A DNA stretch of 64,000 nucleotides from Spongospora subterranea f. sp. subterranea (Eukaryota > Endomyxa: Phytomyxea > Phytomyxea > Plasmodiophorida). The DNA is taken from the NCBI GenBank assembly GCA_049724395.1, contig JAUGWO010000012.1, positions 1 to 64,000 on the forward strand, read 5' to 3'. The translations under genes were made by a program, and so were the position numbers. Positions 54,889 to 64,000 of the stretch are shown here, one piece after another. Positions within the stretch are counted from its first letter, which is position 1; each line of letters begins with the position of its first letter. The notes beneath the pieces are model-generated. The model was not told the origin of the DNA and searched no databases. It saw only the letters and a program-made list of their open reading frames with translations.

Positions 54889-56840
54889 CTAAGTTGGATT
54901 CGTCAAACCCATACCAATAATGACAATAATGCCTAACCTGCTATGAATTCGATAGCTTTCCAATGCAACAGAGTACTGTTTGTTAGGTTTGATGGCTTCA
55001 TTAATCAAACAATTCATGACACCTGACAACCAGATATTGTGGTAACAAACTTGACGTTTGCGAAATACTTTCCGTTTGGCAGTTAACAAAAACAAAGGAG
55101 TAATAACTTCAGAAGACGTTGGTTCCGAAGCCGCAATAGTCTCCAGCAATCGAAAGACTTTCTCAAGGGAATCAGACGACAAGCATTTTTGGTGCATCAA
55201 TGAAATGCCTGATGCATTCTCAGGACCAAAAAGTTAAAAACCCTCAGAAAAATACCTGATGAAGCACCTTCCTTTTCCACGATGGCGTCTAGATTTAATA
55301 CGGCCTGGCGTTTTGAACGACAATTCGCCGTTGCTTTGCAGATAATGGGGGTCGGATCGCCATCAGACGCCTCTTGCTCTTGCGTATCGTGCTCTTCCAC
55401 TTCGTCCGCGTCTATCGTGACCGATTCTACAACTGGATCATTATTGGTATAATCTGAGTTCATTTCCAGTTCATATCGGACGATATTAAGCATCGCGCAC
55501 AGCAGGTTACATTCGTGCTCTTGAAAAAATGCACACGATCGAACCCCTGTCGACATTTCCCATGCCAAACAAGTTATCATCAACGGACATAGTCACGAGT
55601 TTAGGAGTAAACTGCCCGCCGGCATCTTGCACATTAAGAGCCATTGGGCAGCGGTCGGAGTGCACGTAGGTAAACATGAGCGAACGCGGTCGCGATTAGG
55701 CGATCGGTTTTCACTCGTTGACTCGTCTTTGGCGTAATGGCAGCAATGGCGCCCCGATTACCGACTCAACAAACTTGTGTCGAATCTGGCGCTCGATTTG
55801 CCAAAAAAAAAACGCTGATTTGACCATGCGACGCAGTTAAGAATTGCCGTCATTAAGGGGAAGATCAATCGCGTCTGGCAAAAGTTCCAGTACCACTAAA
55901 TCTGAAAATTTGACGTGAAATCTGGTGTCGTTAATAGACTTGTTGAAGATTCCAGATGCGTGTGCACAGAACGACAACTGCTGAACATTTCTTGTGTGAA
56001 TCTGGAGCTTATCGTGTTTGCGCAGCCGCATCTTTTCGAAGATGACCACGTCTTCACCAAATGAAGGTCGAAACAGGGAGTCCTTGGACCCAACTCTGAG
56101 TGCATCATCTTGGACAGCCTCTTCCATATTGGGAAATCGACCATTCCGTGCAATGTAGCAGTCGCTGTGTCAAATTGCCGCTTTCGAAAACGTGTAAATT
56201 CGACACGGCCATGCTAGCGGTGCTGGCATCAGCTTTCGTTGCATCATACATCTCTTGAAACGATCGGCCATGAAGATCACCAAAGACACCGGCCGCTGTT
56301 GACAACCTGCCTGTGCGAACTGGTGGAACATCGGCGGAACAAATCTCCTGCACCACTGTGCGGCCCAGATCGCACAAGGGCATATCATTGACAAAATCAT
56401 CAGACCTCGTCAGGTCCAACGTCGGCGAAACAACCTCATTGTCAAATTGGTCATGGCGAATCAATCACAGTTGCTTCTTCGACTTGGAACTGGATAAGTT
56501 GAAAGGAAAGTCTTCGAACTTGGTACCAGCTTTAATCAAAGCGCCGTCTCTCCAAGCTGGATAAGGAAATAGAGCCTGCGCCAACTCGGCAACAACCCAA
56601 TCATACGATTAGGATCTCAAAAACACGACGTTGACGGCGGGAATCTTGTCGAGCTTGACCGGCCAGCGCGATTCTTCATCGTACTCGTACGGGACGGCCA
56701 TCACATTTACCTTTGGAGTAGGTTTCGACGCTGGGGGCGCACCTCAGCGTGTGTTGGCCCTGGAACGACCCACTTCTACGTTTGTTTGCTTCATCTCTTC
56801 ATTGGCCTGCTGTACTGTCTGTCGGACGGCAGCCAAATTG
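54889..56840 (-). pseudogene. Unrecognised minus-strand protein-coding remains
   Basis: From about 56720 leftward one frame reads PKVNVMAVPYEYDEESRWPV, KIPAVNVVFLRS, then after an in-frame TAA SYDWVVAELAQALFPYPAW, FEDFPFNLSSSKSKKQL, then after a TGA IRHDQFDNEVVSPTLDL, TVVQEICSADVPPVRTGRL and onward to about 56160. After a frame change it continues to 55837 (GSKDSLFRPSFGEDVVIFEK). Further acidic (DEVEEHDTQEQEASDGD, 55583-55197) and helical frames follow to 54889. The composition is protein-like, but two stops and a shift break it and I cannot assign a family. It is a decayed gene, or one with introns I failed to place. Confidence 0.35.
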
Positions 56841-56994
56841 CTGGGGCTTGAATGGCGCAAGCACCTTGAGGCATTCCGCTATTGACGCAAAACATCGTCC
56901 AAAGAAATTTCTAACTGCTACAAAAATGTCAAATGGCGAGAAAATGATATCAAATGGCGCGGAATTGCGGTACAGGTTTAGTGGGACTGTCCAA

Positions 56995-57285
56995 CTGAAT
57001 CGATGAAGGCAGATATATTGACAAAAGCGCTACCAGCGAAACCGTTTATTCATCACCGAGACGCACTTTAGAACACGGTTCCACATGAAGGGGATGATCC
57101 AAAGGAAGTGATTTATTTAGGATCGAAAAGGACCACAAAGTACAGTCGGTACATGGTGATACATGATTATAATCTAACATGCCCCTTCATTATGGAACCC
57201 GTGTTGTAAAGTGCGTCTCGGTGATGAATAAACGGTTTCGCTGGTAGCGCTTTTGTCAATACTATCTTGCCTTCATCGATTCAGT
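56995..57285. repeat. Inverted junction of Copia 3' ends
   Basis: About 57000-57098 and 57182-57280 are reverse complements; each reads, on its own strand, the Copia terminus LTKALPAKPFIHHRDAL. The piece between is LTR sequence (57105-57180). The right copy belongs to the minus-strand Copia element that follows; the left copy is an additional inverted end. Confidence 0.85.
57105..57179 (-). repeat. Copia 3' LTR (partial)
   Basis: Minus-strand TGTTAGATTATAATCATG... to AAATCACTTCC; matches 59954-60030 with a few differences. It directly follows a polypurine-like GAAGGGGCA, which sets its start. Confidence 0.75.
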
Positions 57286-57312
57286 TGGACGGTACTTGAT
57301 ACGTCCACCTGT

Positions 57313-58960
57313 CTAATAAAGTTTTTGCGACTGGGCGGGCTTTATGCGTAATGTCGCCGGTGTAGGATCTTTCTTGTATGTGAAGATCCAGCGTCCCTTG
57401 ATTGCTTTAGTGCCAGGGGGAACCTGAGTTAATGTCCAGGTTTCGTTATCTTTGTGAGATTTCATCTCGTCAAGTGCAGCGTGATGCCATGCGTTTGCCT
57501 CAGGGTGCTGCATTGCCTCGGAATAAGTGTCTGGGCATTTGGTCGCCGCGTTATTGGCTTCATATTCGTTAACAATTGCCATTGGATCAGGGTCCTCTTG
57601 GATTTCGGCTTGTCGATCTTCTCTGCGAATTGTAGTCTCGTCAAATATTACGTCGCCATTGATTATGATCTTTTTGTCGTCATATCTTTCCAGAATATAT
57701 CCCTTCTGGTATTGTGCATATCCGAGTAGTGTGCATTTCACTGAAGTTGGTTCTAAGGATGATCGTAATGATTTCTCGATGTTGACGTATGCGATGCATC
57801 CGAAGGGTCGCATGTAGCTGACGTCTGGTTTACGTTTGAACCAGATCTGATATGGCGTCTCCCATGATATTTCTTTGGTCGGCAGTCTATTCAGTGTGTA
57901 TACAGCATATCGTACTGCGAATGGCCAATATTCGTTCGGTAGGTTTGATGCGATTAGGAGGCACCTCGCCATTGACATGATTGTTAGGTTCTGTCGCTCT
58001 GCGAAGCCGTTTTGCTGTGGGCTGTGCGGGACCGTCCTTTGGTGCTTTTATGTTTTCTGTAGGTTGAAGGTTTCCATTTGACTATTAACATATTCAGCAC
58101 CATTGTCAGTGAGGAAGGATGTCATCCTTAGGTTTGTTTCCGCTTGTGCATCTGTGATAAAACGTTTCAGCGCGTCGAGAACCTCGTCAGCTTTTTTGTG
58201 TTTGAGAAATGTTAGCCAGCACCATTTTGAGTATAAGCAGTTGAATGTTAGGTAATATCTATATCCCTCCTTGCTTGGTGTTAGCATTGGTCCTTCTAGG
58301 TCGGATGAGATAATTTCAAATTCTCGTCGGGGCTTCGATTTGCGTTCGCTTGGAAACGGTTGGGTCTCCGGGATTTTCCTTGTGCACATTCGTTGCAGAA
58401 AGCTCTCTCCTTATTTGTGATGGTTATTCCATCCGTTGTTTCTGTAATGTGCTTCAGGCGTTCGTCTGATGCATGCCCGAACCGCTTGTTTGCCAGGTCC
58501 AGTGCGATGCTGGAGTATGTGCTGATCTGTTGGGTGTCGTCGATGAAGTGTAGTCCGTTTTTCTTTTGAGCTGTTATGATGGTTTCGCCCTGTGAATTCA
58601 TGACAAACAATTTGTCCTTGATGACCACTGTCAGCCCTAGGTCTGTAATGGATCTACCGTCGCAATTAGGTTTTTTGTAATCTGTGGCACAAATAACACG
58701 TTGTTGATTACAATGCTTGGGTTGCCATTTAACCTCAATTTGCCCTTCCCGTATGCAGGTGACGTTTTTCCGTTGCTGCTCACGATCTGGAGTGGTTTTC
58801 CCAGTTTCTCATCATCGTGAAGGATATTCTTGTTATTCGTCATACTTGCGTTCGCACCGCTGTCGATTAGATATCCGTGTTGCGGTGTGTCTTTCGTCGT
58901 CTCAGTATGATATCCAGTGAATGATGCGTCGACGTCACCTTAGTTTGTTGTTTCAGGAAA
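57313..58960 (-). pseudogene. Copia pol: protease, integrase, start of RT; frameshifted
   Basis: In minus-strand order: protease with IDSGANASM (catalytic Asp, near 58870) and NVLFVPQITKNLIA; a pre-integrase segment with KRFGHASDERLKHI and CNECAQGKSRRP; integrase with ISSDLEGPM, SFLTDNGAEY and QQNGFAERQN (the D, D and E); then ARYAVYTLNRLPTK, RPFGCIAYVNI and, from about 57500, the opening of RT (HHAALDEMKSHKDNETWTL, AIKGRWIFTYKKD). At least three frame changes (near 58870, 58620-58640, 58050-58390) break it. All integrase catalytic residues are still encoded. The RT active site is absent owing to the deletion. Confidence 0.85.
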
Positions 58961-59877
58961 GCGCTGTTGGACGTCATTTGTCCATTTCGTCGTTGTTGTT
59001 CGTTCTTGCTCCGTAGTTCCGGATGTAGTACCCAACACTCTTCGTTCGTATGCGTTGAACGGTTGCATCTGGTGCAATGTTTCGTCGACCTCTTGAATCC
59101 GCGGTTTTTGTTGGTCTGTCTGTATTCTGTATGCAAGTTTTTCAGTTCAGGTTCGGTCACCTTTATGGCGCTTCCTTCGCGAGCTGCAGTCATCAGTAGG
59201 TTGGTTAGTCGCGGTATTGTAGATACTTGCGATGCTCGTGCTGCAGTCTTGATTTGGTTATATGTTTCGGGGAGTCTGTCGAGTGCCTTTGTACAGATGG
59301 CCAGCTCGGTCAGCTGTATGTCATATACTCTCAGATCGTGGTACAGTTCGATGATCTTGTCAAGGTACTATTTCATTGATTGTGTTGGTAGCTTCTTGTG
59401 GTGGATGAATTGCATGAATAAATTATCGGCCTTCGCTGCAGCAGTTTGTTCGTATATCTCCTTCAGTCGTGTCCATATTTCAACTGTCGTTTTACATGTA
59501 GATACTTGCTTGTATTGAGCTTGTGGAAGCCGAAGGTGTATTTGTGCTGATGCCAACTTGTCATTTCGCACTTCGTGTCTCATGTTTGAATTAGGCGGGT
59601 GATTTAAGTATGTGTCTATACCCATGATTATGAACTGTAGTTCAAGTTTCCGCTTAAATTCATCCCAGTTGTTTCCAGTGAAGTCTGGGATCAGTTTCAG
59701 GCCCGAGTTGTAGTTAGATAAGTTTACCTCATCTTGTAGTGTGTGTTCCGTCCTTGTGTGGACATTTTCGCCATCACCTTGTTCGGTGTGTTGATCGGGG
59801 TTATTGTCTTGTGCGACATTTCGATCGTTGTCAGCGCCTGGTTCGGCGTTGTCTTGGCTGCTTCTCGTCATCACCAT
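58867..59877 (-). pseudogene. Copia gag with zinc knuckle, one in-frame stop
   Basis: ATG at 59877; an Asp/Asn/Gln-rich start, then FTGNNWDEFKRKLELQFIIM and IWTRLKEIYEQTAAAKADNL, which is the UBN2-type gag of Copia elements. A TAG at 59368 follows PTQSMK; the same frame then continues YLDKIIELYHDLRVYDIQ and reaches the zinc knuckle CTRCNRSTHTNEEC (CX2CX4HX4C). One stop therefore splits an otherwise intact gag of about 330 residues. Confidence 0.8.
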
Positions 59878-59953
59878 TTGCTATGCGTAGTTATGTAAGC
59901 TGATGGGACTCTTAATCTCTCAGATGGTGACGAGATAGATGACCACAGAAGAG

Positions 59954-60030
59954 GAAGTGATTTATTTAGTATCGAAAGGACCATAAAGTACAGTCGGTAC
60001 ATGGTGATACATGATGATTATAATCTAACA
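59954..60030 (-). repeat. Copia 5' LTR (at least this part)
   Basis: The same sequence as 57105-57179. It begins TGTT at 60030, eleven bases from the tRNA-Val start at 60042. The inner LTR border cannot be fixed because the 3' copy is cut. Confidence 0.7.
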
Positions 60031-60041
60031 GGTATCAATTT

Positions 60042-60113
60042 GTCCGAATGGTGTAGGGGTTATCACACGTGTCTAACACACACGAGGTCGCCAGTTCGAG
60101 ACTGGCTTTGGAC
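60042..60113 (+). tRNA. tRNA-Val(AAC), copy 3
   Basis: Identical 72 bases (anticodon AAC, complete cloverleaf, T run ATTTTTGTTTT behind it). It starts 11 bases to the right of the Copia 5' LTR. It is followed after 156 bases by copy 4 in the same orientation. Confidence 0.95.
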
Positions 60114-60269
60114 AATTTTTGTTTTGCAGAATTCCGATCTAAACTCATCAACCTCAAGCAAATTGTTTGTTGTTTTTTTATGTCGCGACATCAAGTGTTC
60201 CTGATCCTTGCATCAATCAAATACACCACGTTTGTACACAATTATTTGAGATGATTTTGGTATCAATCA

Positions 60270-60341
60270 GTCCGAATGGTGTAGGGGTTATCACACGTGT
60301 CTAACACACACGAGGTCGCCAGTTCGAGACTGGCTTTGGAC
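60270..60341 (+). tRNA. tRNA-Val(AAC), copy 4
   Basis: Identical 72 bases. The eight bases in front (GTATCAAT-like) also resemble those before copy 3, and the 3' flank has a diverged form of the same tail (AACTCATGACCCTCG, TTGATTCCTGCAACAATCA). This is a local tandem duplication of about 228 bases. Confidence 0.95.
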
Positions 60342-60349
60342 AAGTTTCT

Positions 60350-60700
60350 CTTTTTGATGGGGATAACTATGATGTTTTGTTCATAACTCATGACCCTCGT
60401 CCACTTTTTGATCCGTGTGTTTGATTCCTGCAACAATCACTCAAGATAGCCACCGTGATCCTGCCATGGCAGTCGTCAGAAAGACTCACTACACTTCTCA
60501 ACTTCCGGACCCGGGTCCCGTTGGTGTCAGCAAATCTTTCGGAATCGCCTCCTCTGTGATTCCGTTTCTGACCCCGATGCACTGATTTCTGTTCCAGTTG
60601 GCGTCAACAACAGATTTTTTCCTCAAAACCGCTTCCTCTGTTATTTTTCGTGATTCCATTTCTGATGTGATTGTCTTAGCATTCCCGTAATAACTCCTTT
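60350..60700. other. No recognisable gene
   Basis: Diverged flank of the tRNA unit, then sequence without coding pattern. Confidence 0.5.
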
Positions 60701-60892
60701 ATATAATCTTGTTGAATTGCAAATGACCGAAGTGCATCCTCAATGGTGGCATTGGTTCAGCTGTCCCACCCAATTCCAAAATATGTCGCATGTCTTGATT
60801 GCCAGAAAATCCACATGACGACATTGGAACTATTGGTCAATGTCCATCCCTTTCCTCGCTGTAGCTCTACACCATTTGCAGGCTGGGTTATA

Positions 60893-61168
60893 TCACATGT
60901 CAAAGTACTCTGCCCCCAAGACGGATGACCTATTTCGGGCTGGTTTAAGATTAGCAGTACCCATATTGTCCATCAAAGGACCGAGAACGAGGGATAGACT
61001 GACGTGCTTGTACCGCCCTGCGCTATTGAAGCATGTTTTCCAAAGTCTCATGAGGGTAATGGATCCCAACCGATCTTTTGTACGAAGTACTGTACATCTC
61101 GCTCTGGCAAAAACGAGCCCGCTGTCGTCAATGTACATCATCAATTCAGATTGCCTTGGCCAGTGCAT
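60893..61168 (-). pseudogene. Possible reverse transcriptase scrap (YIDD)
   Basis: A 91-residue minus frame has ELMMYIDDSGLVFARARC, which resembles a Copia RT active-site box (YVDD/YIDD) with its lead-in, and ends NRSSVLGAEYFDM. The remainder does not match the family well. Weak evidence, listed because it lies among other Copia pieces. Confidence 0.3.
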
Positions 61169-61199
61169 TCATGCGAGCAGCGGATCCTTGTTTGATGAC

Positions 61200-61860
61200 T
61201 GATTTGGCGCCATTGTTGTCCAAAAGCGTTTGGAATTTGCCGAGTCGCAATGGCGTCATTGAGAACTTTTGAGTTACGCAGAGACCCAACGAGTTGTGAA
61301 AGTGTGTGTAGAACTGTCAGGCGAGGAAATGCGAAGGTTCCCCACTTTCACTGAGGGTCATTCAATGTGCCGATATCCAGTACAAACGAAACGACCGACA
61401 CTTACCGCTGCGCCACAAAAGTCTTGTCCTCAACACGATTTCAGAAATTGTTCTGACAGGATAACATATGTTATCGTGGTTATGAATCCTTTCAGACGAT
61501 AAGGTAAATCCTGTTCTGAAAATTAGTTTTAATCCAAACTGATAAAAAATTTCATATTGATCTAATCAGTGATATATCGATGCTTGACAACGATAACCGT
61601 CAAAACAGCGTGTTTAGCGTTGCTCGCCGTCAATTTTGTTTTTGTGATTGAGTTCGCATTTTTCATGCAGGTTTGCCGTTCCCTTGGCTATCGGGCCAAG
61701 ATTCACTTTTTAGGCTCTCGCCTCTAAAGCTCCTCCCAGTAGCAAGCTCGCACTTGCAATAGATACCTTCTCGCCGTCAATTCGCGAATGTCTAATTCTA
61801 GAGAAAAGCAACATTCCGACAGAATTAATATCCATAATTGATTAACTGTTATATATTAAT
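61200..61860. other. No recognisable gene
   Basis: A-T-rich sequence behind the VPS13-like gene; short frames only. One conceivable further exon of that gene lies here (61725-61835) but could not be supported. Confidence 0.45.
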
Positions 61861-61863
61861 GAG

Positions 61864-64000
61864 TCAAGATGTTGGTGTGGGTGGACTAAATGGAGGTATA
61901 AGCGCTGCTAGGGCCAATTTCAAGGCCGTTGACTGGCGAATATCAATGTTAAATACGATCCTGCCGATGTCGACGTCAGCTCGGGCAAGGTCCGAGGATA
62001 GCGTCGCCTGAGCATTGAACGGCTCCAAAATCGTGAGGTCGTTATGGTCGATGATCGCCAGTCCGGTCATGGATAAAGATAGCGGATCGAGAGCGATGGC
62101 CGGTAAATGAAAATATATTGTCGGACTCGACCGATAGCCGAAGAGCTCGGGAAGACGCCTGATATGAAATACGTCTTGCAGTGGGACGCAAATTACGATC
62201 GGCGATATCTTCACGTTAATTCTCTTAATTTGAAAACGATTCCCACTAGATTCGACTCTGTTTGATAGCGGAGCGACGATCATGTTGCTATCGTCAAAAT
62301 TTAGAACATTGAAGGGGGAAACCGCAATCCAGAACAAGTACCGCACCTGTAGATTGTGACAATATAAAGCATATCGAAAAATATGGCGTCCCACGTAATT
62401 TTCAATTCCGACGCCTCAACCTGGGAAACATTGTCAGCAATACTAACAGGATTGGCCTCAAAGTTTTGGACCATAACGTGTTGCGATGTGGTAAACGAGA
62501 AATTGAGACACGGGGTCCTGGAAGTGGTGATAAGATCGCGCTTTTGGCCCTTTCTCGCAATAGAACACGATAGTTGATAGATCGAGGCCGAAATCGTAGA
62601 AGGACTTGTGCCAGAAAGATCCAGCCTCCTTATACAAAACGACAATGTGGAGTTGGATAACATTGCATCATACGACATGATGGACCGTGTTGGGCGCATA
62701 TTTATTAGGGCAGAACGAAGGAGAATCGGGGGCAGAAAAACCTCGCAAGCCCCTATATCGAAGAACGCAAATTAGAGAACCAAACAACGGCGGCAAATCA
62801 GCAAAAGAAAGAAGCGGATCATGATTTGGACAATATTACCAGCGGAGGCGGCAAAAATCAGCGTTAAAATATAGAGGAACTGAAGGGAGAACGCGGCCAT
62901 GATGCTGTCAACGGCAATGGAAAATGTTGAAAAATCATGAGCTGATACGGAAACGTCGATATCGTCAACGCTCGCGATAATCAAATCCGTAGCAGAGTCA
63001 ATATACCGGTGCCGTTCGAGCACAAGTTGATGAGCCTTTCCACAGACTCCTGAACACGATAGCGTCGATGTAGCTTGTAATCCATATCTCAGCGACAAGT
63101 TCATTAGCTACAAATTCATAAATTATATATACGGAGCACAAGCAGCGGTTTTACCTGGATTGATACTGCGTTCATGTCGCTATGAAAATCGTCCCGTTTC
63201 CATTCTGATGCGTCGTCTAGTTTCACGCAGGTGAACAATCTCCCGATGAAAACATCGCAGCTGTCGATGATCGGTTTGGCGGTGGCCATTCCTTCAAGCG
63301 CTTTTTCTTCTCGGTCAAGAACAATAGAGAACTTCGACAGCTCGGTGAGGAACGTTGCAGAAGACGATGCCTTCAAATTGGCTAAGAAAACAGCCGAGTT
63401 GATATATAGGCAGGATCTGATATTATCAACCGATTTCGTCAAACGATATGAAATTCCAACATCTCCGTCCAGGGCGTAACTATCAATATTTTGATATTGA
63501 CAGGTCAAACCACTTTGCTCAACGGCGACCATATAAGATTTCCATTGATCGGAAGTGTCGATCAGATCCCCGATAAATGGCATGTATTCAACCGAGTCGG
63601 CATCGGAAGAGACTACCATTGTGGGAAGCAACGTCGCCTGATTAACCAGTGTTATCGAGCGAATATGCAGCGCTAATTGCTGCTGTAACAGTGCATGCGA
63701 CACAGCAACTGCTAAACCACGAAAGCTAAATGCAGCAAAGATGTGCGAGTTGTTGGATAGCTGGAGGGTTAACGTTGGAACGTGAAAAGTGAATACGACA
63801 GTCCCGGATGGCGCTGAGCTACCTAAACAGAGGTTAAAAATTGATGGTGTTGAACGTAAAAGAGCAAAACAAAGACCAATATCGACAAAGTTCGAATCGT
63901 CAGGCACAGGCCCAGCTAATATATCCCACGCCCATGATCCCCAAGAATTTCTGGATACAGTCGTGGGTTGATGGGTTGGGGTAGACAATGTTCTGAGATT
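61864..64000 (-). CDS. VPS13-like lipid-transfer protein, partial
   Basis: A minus-strand split gene that enters from beyond the right edge (the frame is open to base 64000). Exon 1 (to 63155) contains NSWGSWAWDIL, a Trp-rich patch of the kind seen in VPS13 proteins, then alternating beta-strand-like stretches (VVFTFHVPTLTLQLSNN, FRGLAVAVSHALLQQQ). A phase-0 intron 63154-63108 leads to exon 2 (from 63107, MNLSLRYGLQATSTL, DDIDVSVSAHDFSTF). Later exons cover about 62750-62360 (SELKITWDAIFFDML) and 62330-61864 (NRFQIKRINVKISPIVIC, DHNDLTILEPFNAQAT). The long repeating amphipathic strands and SELKITWDAI-type phrases fit the bridge-like lipid-transfer (VPS13/chorein) fold that moves lipids between membranes. 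The identification is by pattern only. The stop at 61864 comes far too early for a full VPS13 unless an intron was missed. Confidence 0.45.

Larger units (their letters stand above)
57105..60030 (-). mobile_element. Ty1/Copia element bounded by LTR copies, RT/RNase H deleted
   Basis: Read on the minus strand: 5' LTR beginning TGTTAGATTATAATC at 60030, leader, gag (ATG 59877), zinc knuckle, protease, integrase, start of reverse transcriptase to about 57313, then a jump to the last residues of the polyprotein (about 57285), a purine stretch GAAGGGGCA and the 3' LTR beginning TGTTAGATTATAATC at about 57179. About 1.5 kb or more of RT and RNase H is missing. The two LTR copies differ in a few bases over 77 compared positions. 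The 3' LTR is cut at about 57105 by an inverted Copia end. Stops and frameshifts prevent expression of a full polyprotein. Confidence 0.85.

Overview
The window is nuclear DNA from an intron-bearing eukaryote, probably a fungus-like protist. The evidence is a group of GT-AG-split genes (signal peptide peptidase, TEY-type MAP kinase, ABCA transporter, double cytochrome b5 protein, a VPS13-like gene) in a sea of decayed transposons. The Ty3/Gypsy integrase and C-terminal fragments resemble what I know from oomycete (Phytophthora/Albugo-type) elements. The many short introns, some 48-53 bp, would also fit a plasmodiophorid. I cannot settle the lineage by reading alone.

Layout. 1-4 kb: two PIF/Harbinger DNA transposons head to head; the right one (about 1607-3993) has both genes intact. 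4-6.9 kb: a LINE-type element on the minus strand with an OTU-protease-like ORF1 and a broken apurinic-type endonuclease; its reverse transcriptase is missing at the Harbinger border. 7-9.7 kb: unrecognised minus-strand coding, including a protein with nine 57-bp (19-residue) tandem repeats. 12.8-13.2 kb: a small secreted cysteine-containing protein. 14-28 kb: a graveyard of Copia, Gypsy and MULE fragments. 28.4-28.7 kb: a satellite of ACGCGT palindromes.

29.3-34.7 kb is a compact genic island: signal peptide peptidase, MAP kinase and, convergent with it, a membrane-anchored short-chain dehydrogenase with a one-base frame break. 36-39.9 kb is again Copia debris, a tRNA-Val gene, an unknown 231-residue ORF and a fold-back repeat. 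40.2-48.7 kb is a second genic island: a tandem cytochrome b5 protein and, divergently, a full-length ABCA transporter with many introns. 49-50.6 kb holds an inverted pair of Harbinger deletion derivatives. 51-60 kb has a second tRNA-Val(AAC), Gypsy gag and Copia relics, and a Copia element bounded by LTR copies but lacking RT/RNase H, whose 5' LTR ends 11 bp upstream of a third tRNA-Val; a fourth follows. 61.9-64 kb is a split minus-strand gene (VPS13-like) running off the edge.

Two themes stand out. First, six separate inverted duplications made of unrelated transposon pieces, with diverged arms, so not simple amplification chimeras. Second, some unusual architectures: a protein joining a classical b5 domain to an Ncb5or-type b5 domain without a reductase, a LINE endonuclease protein beginning with a DNA-ligase-I-like PCNA-binding motif, and tRNA-Val genes flanked by LTR retroelements.
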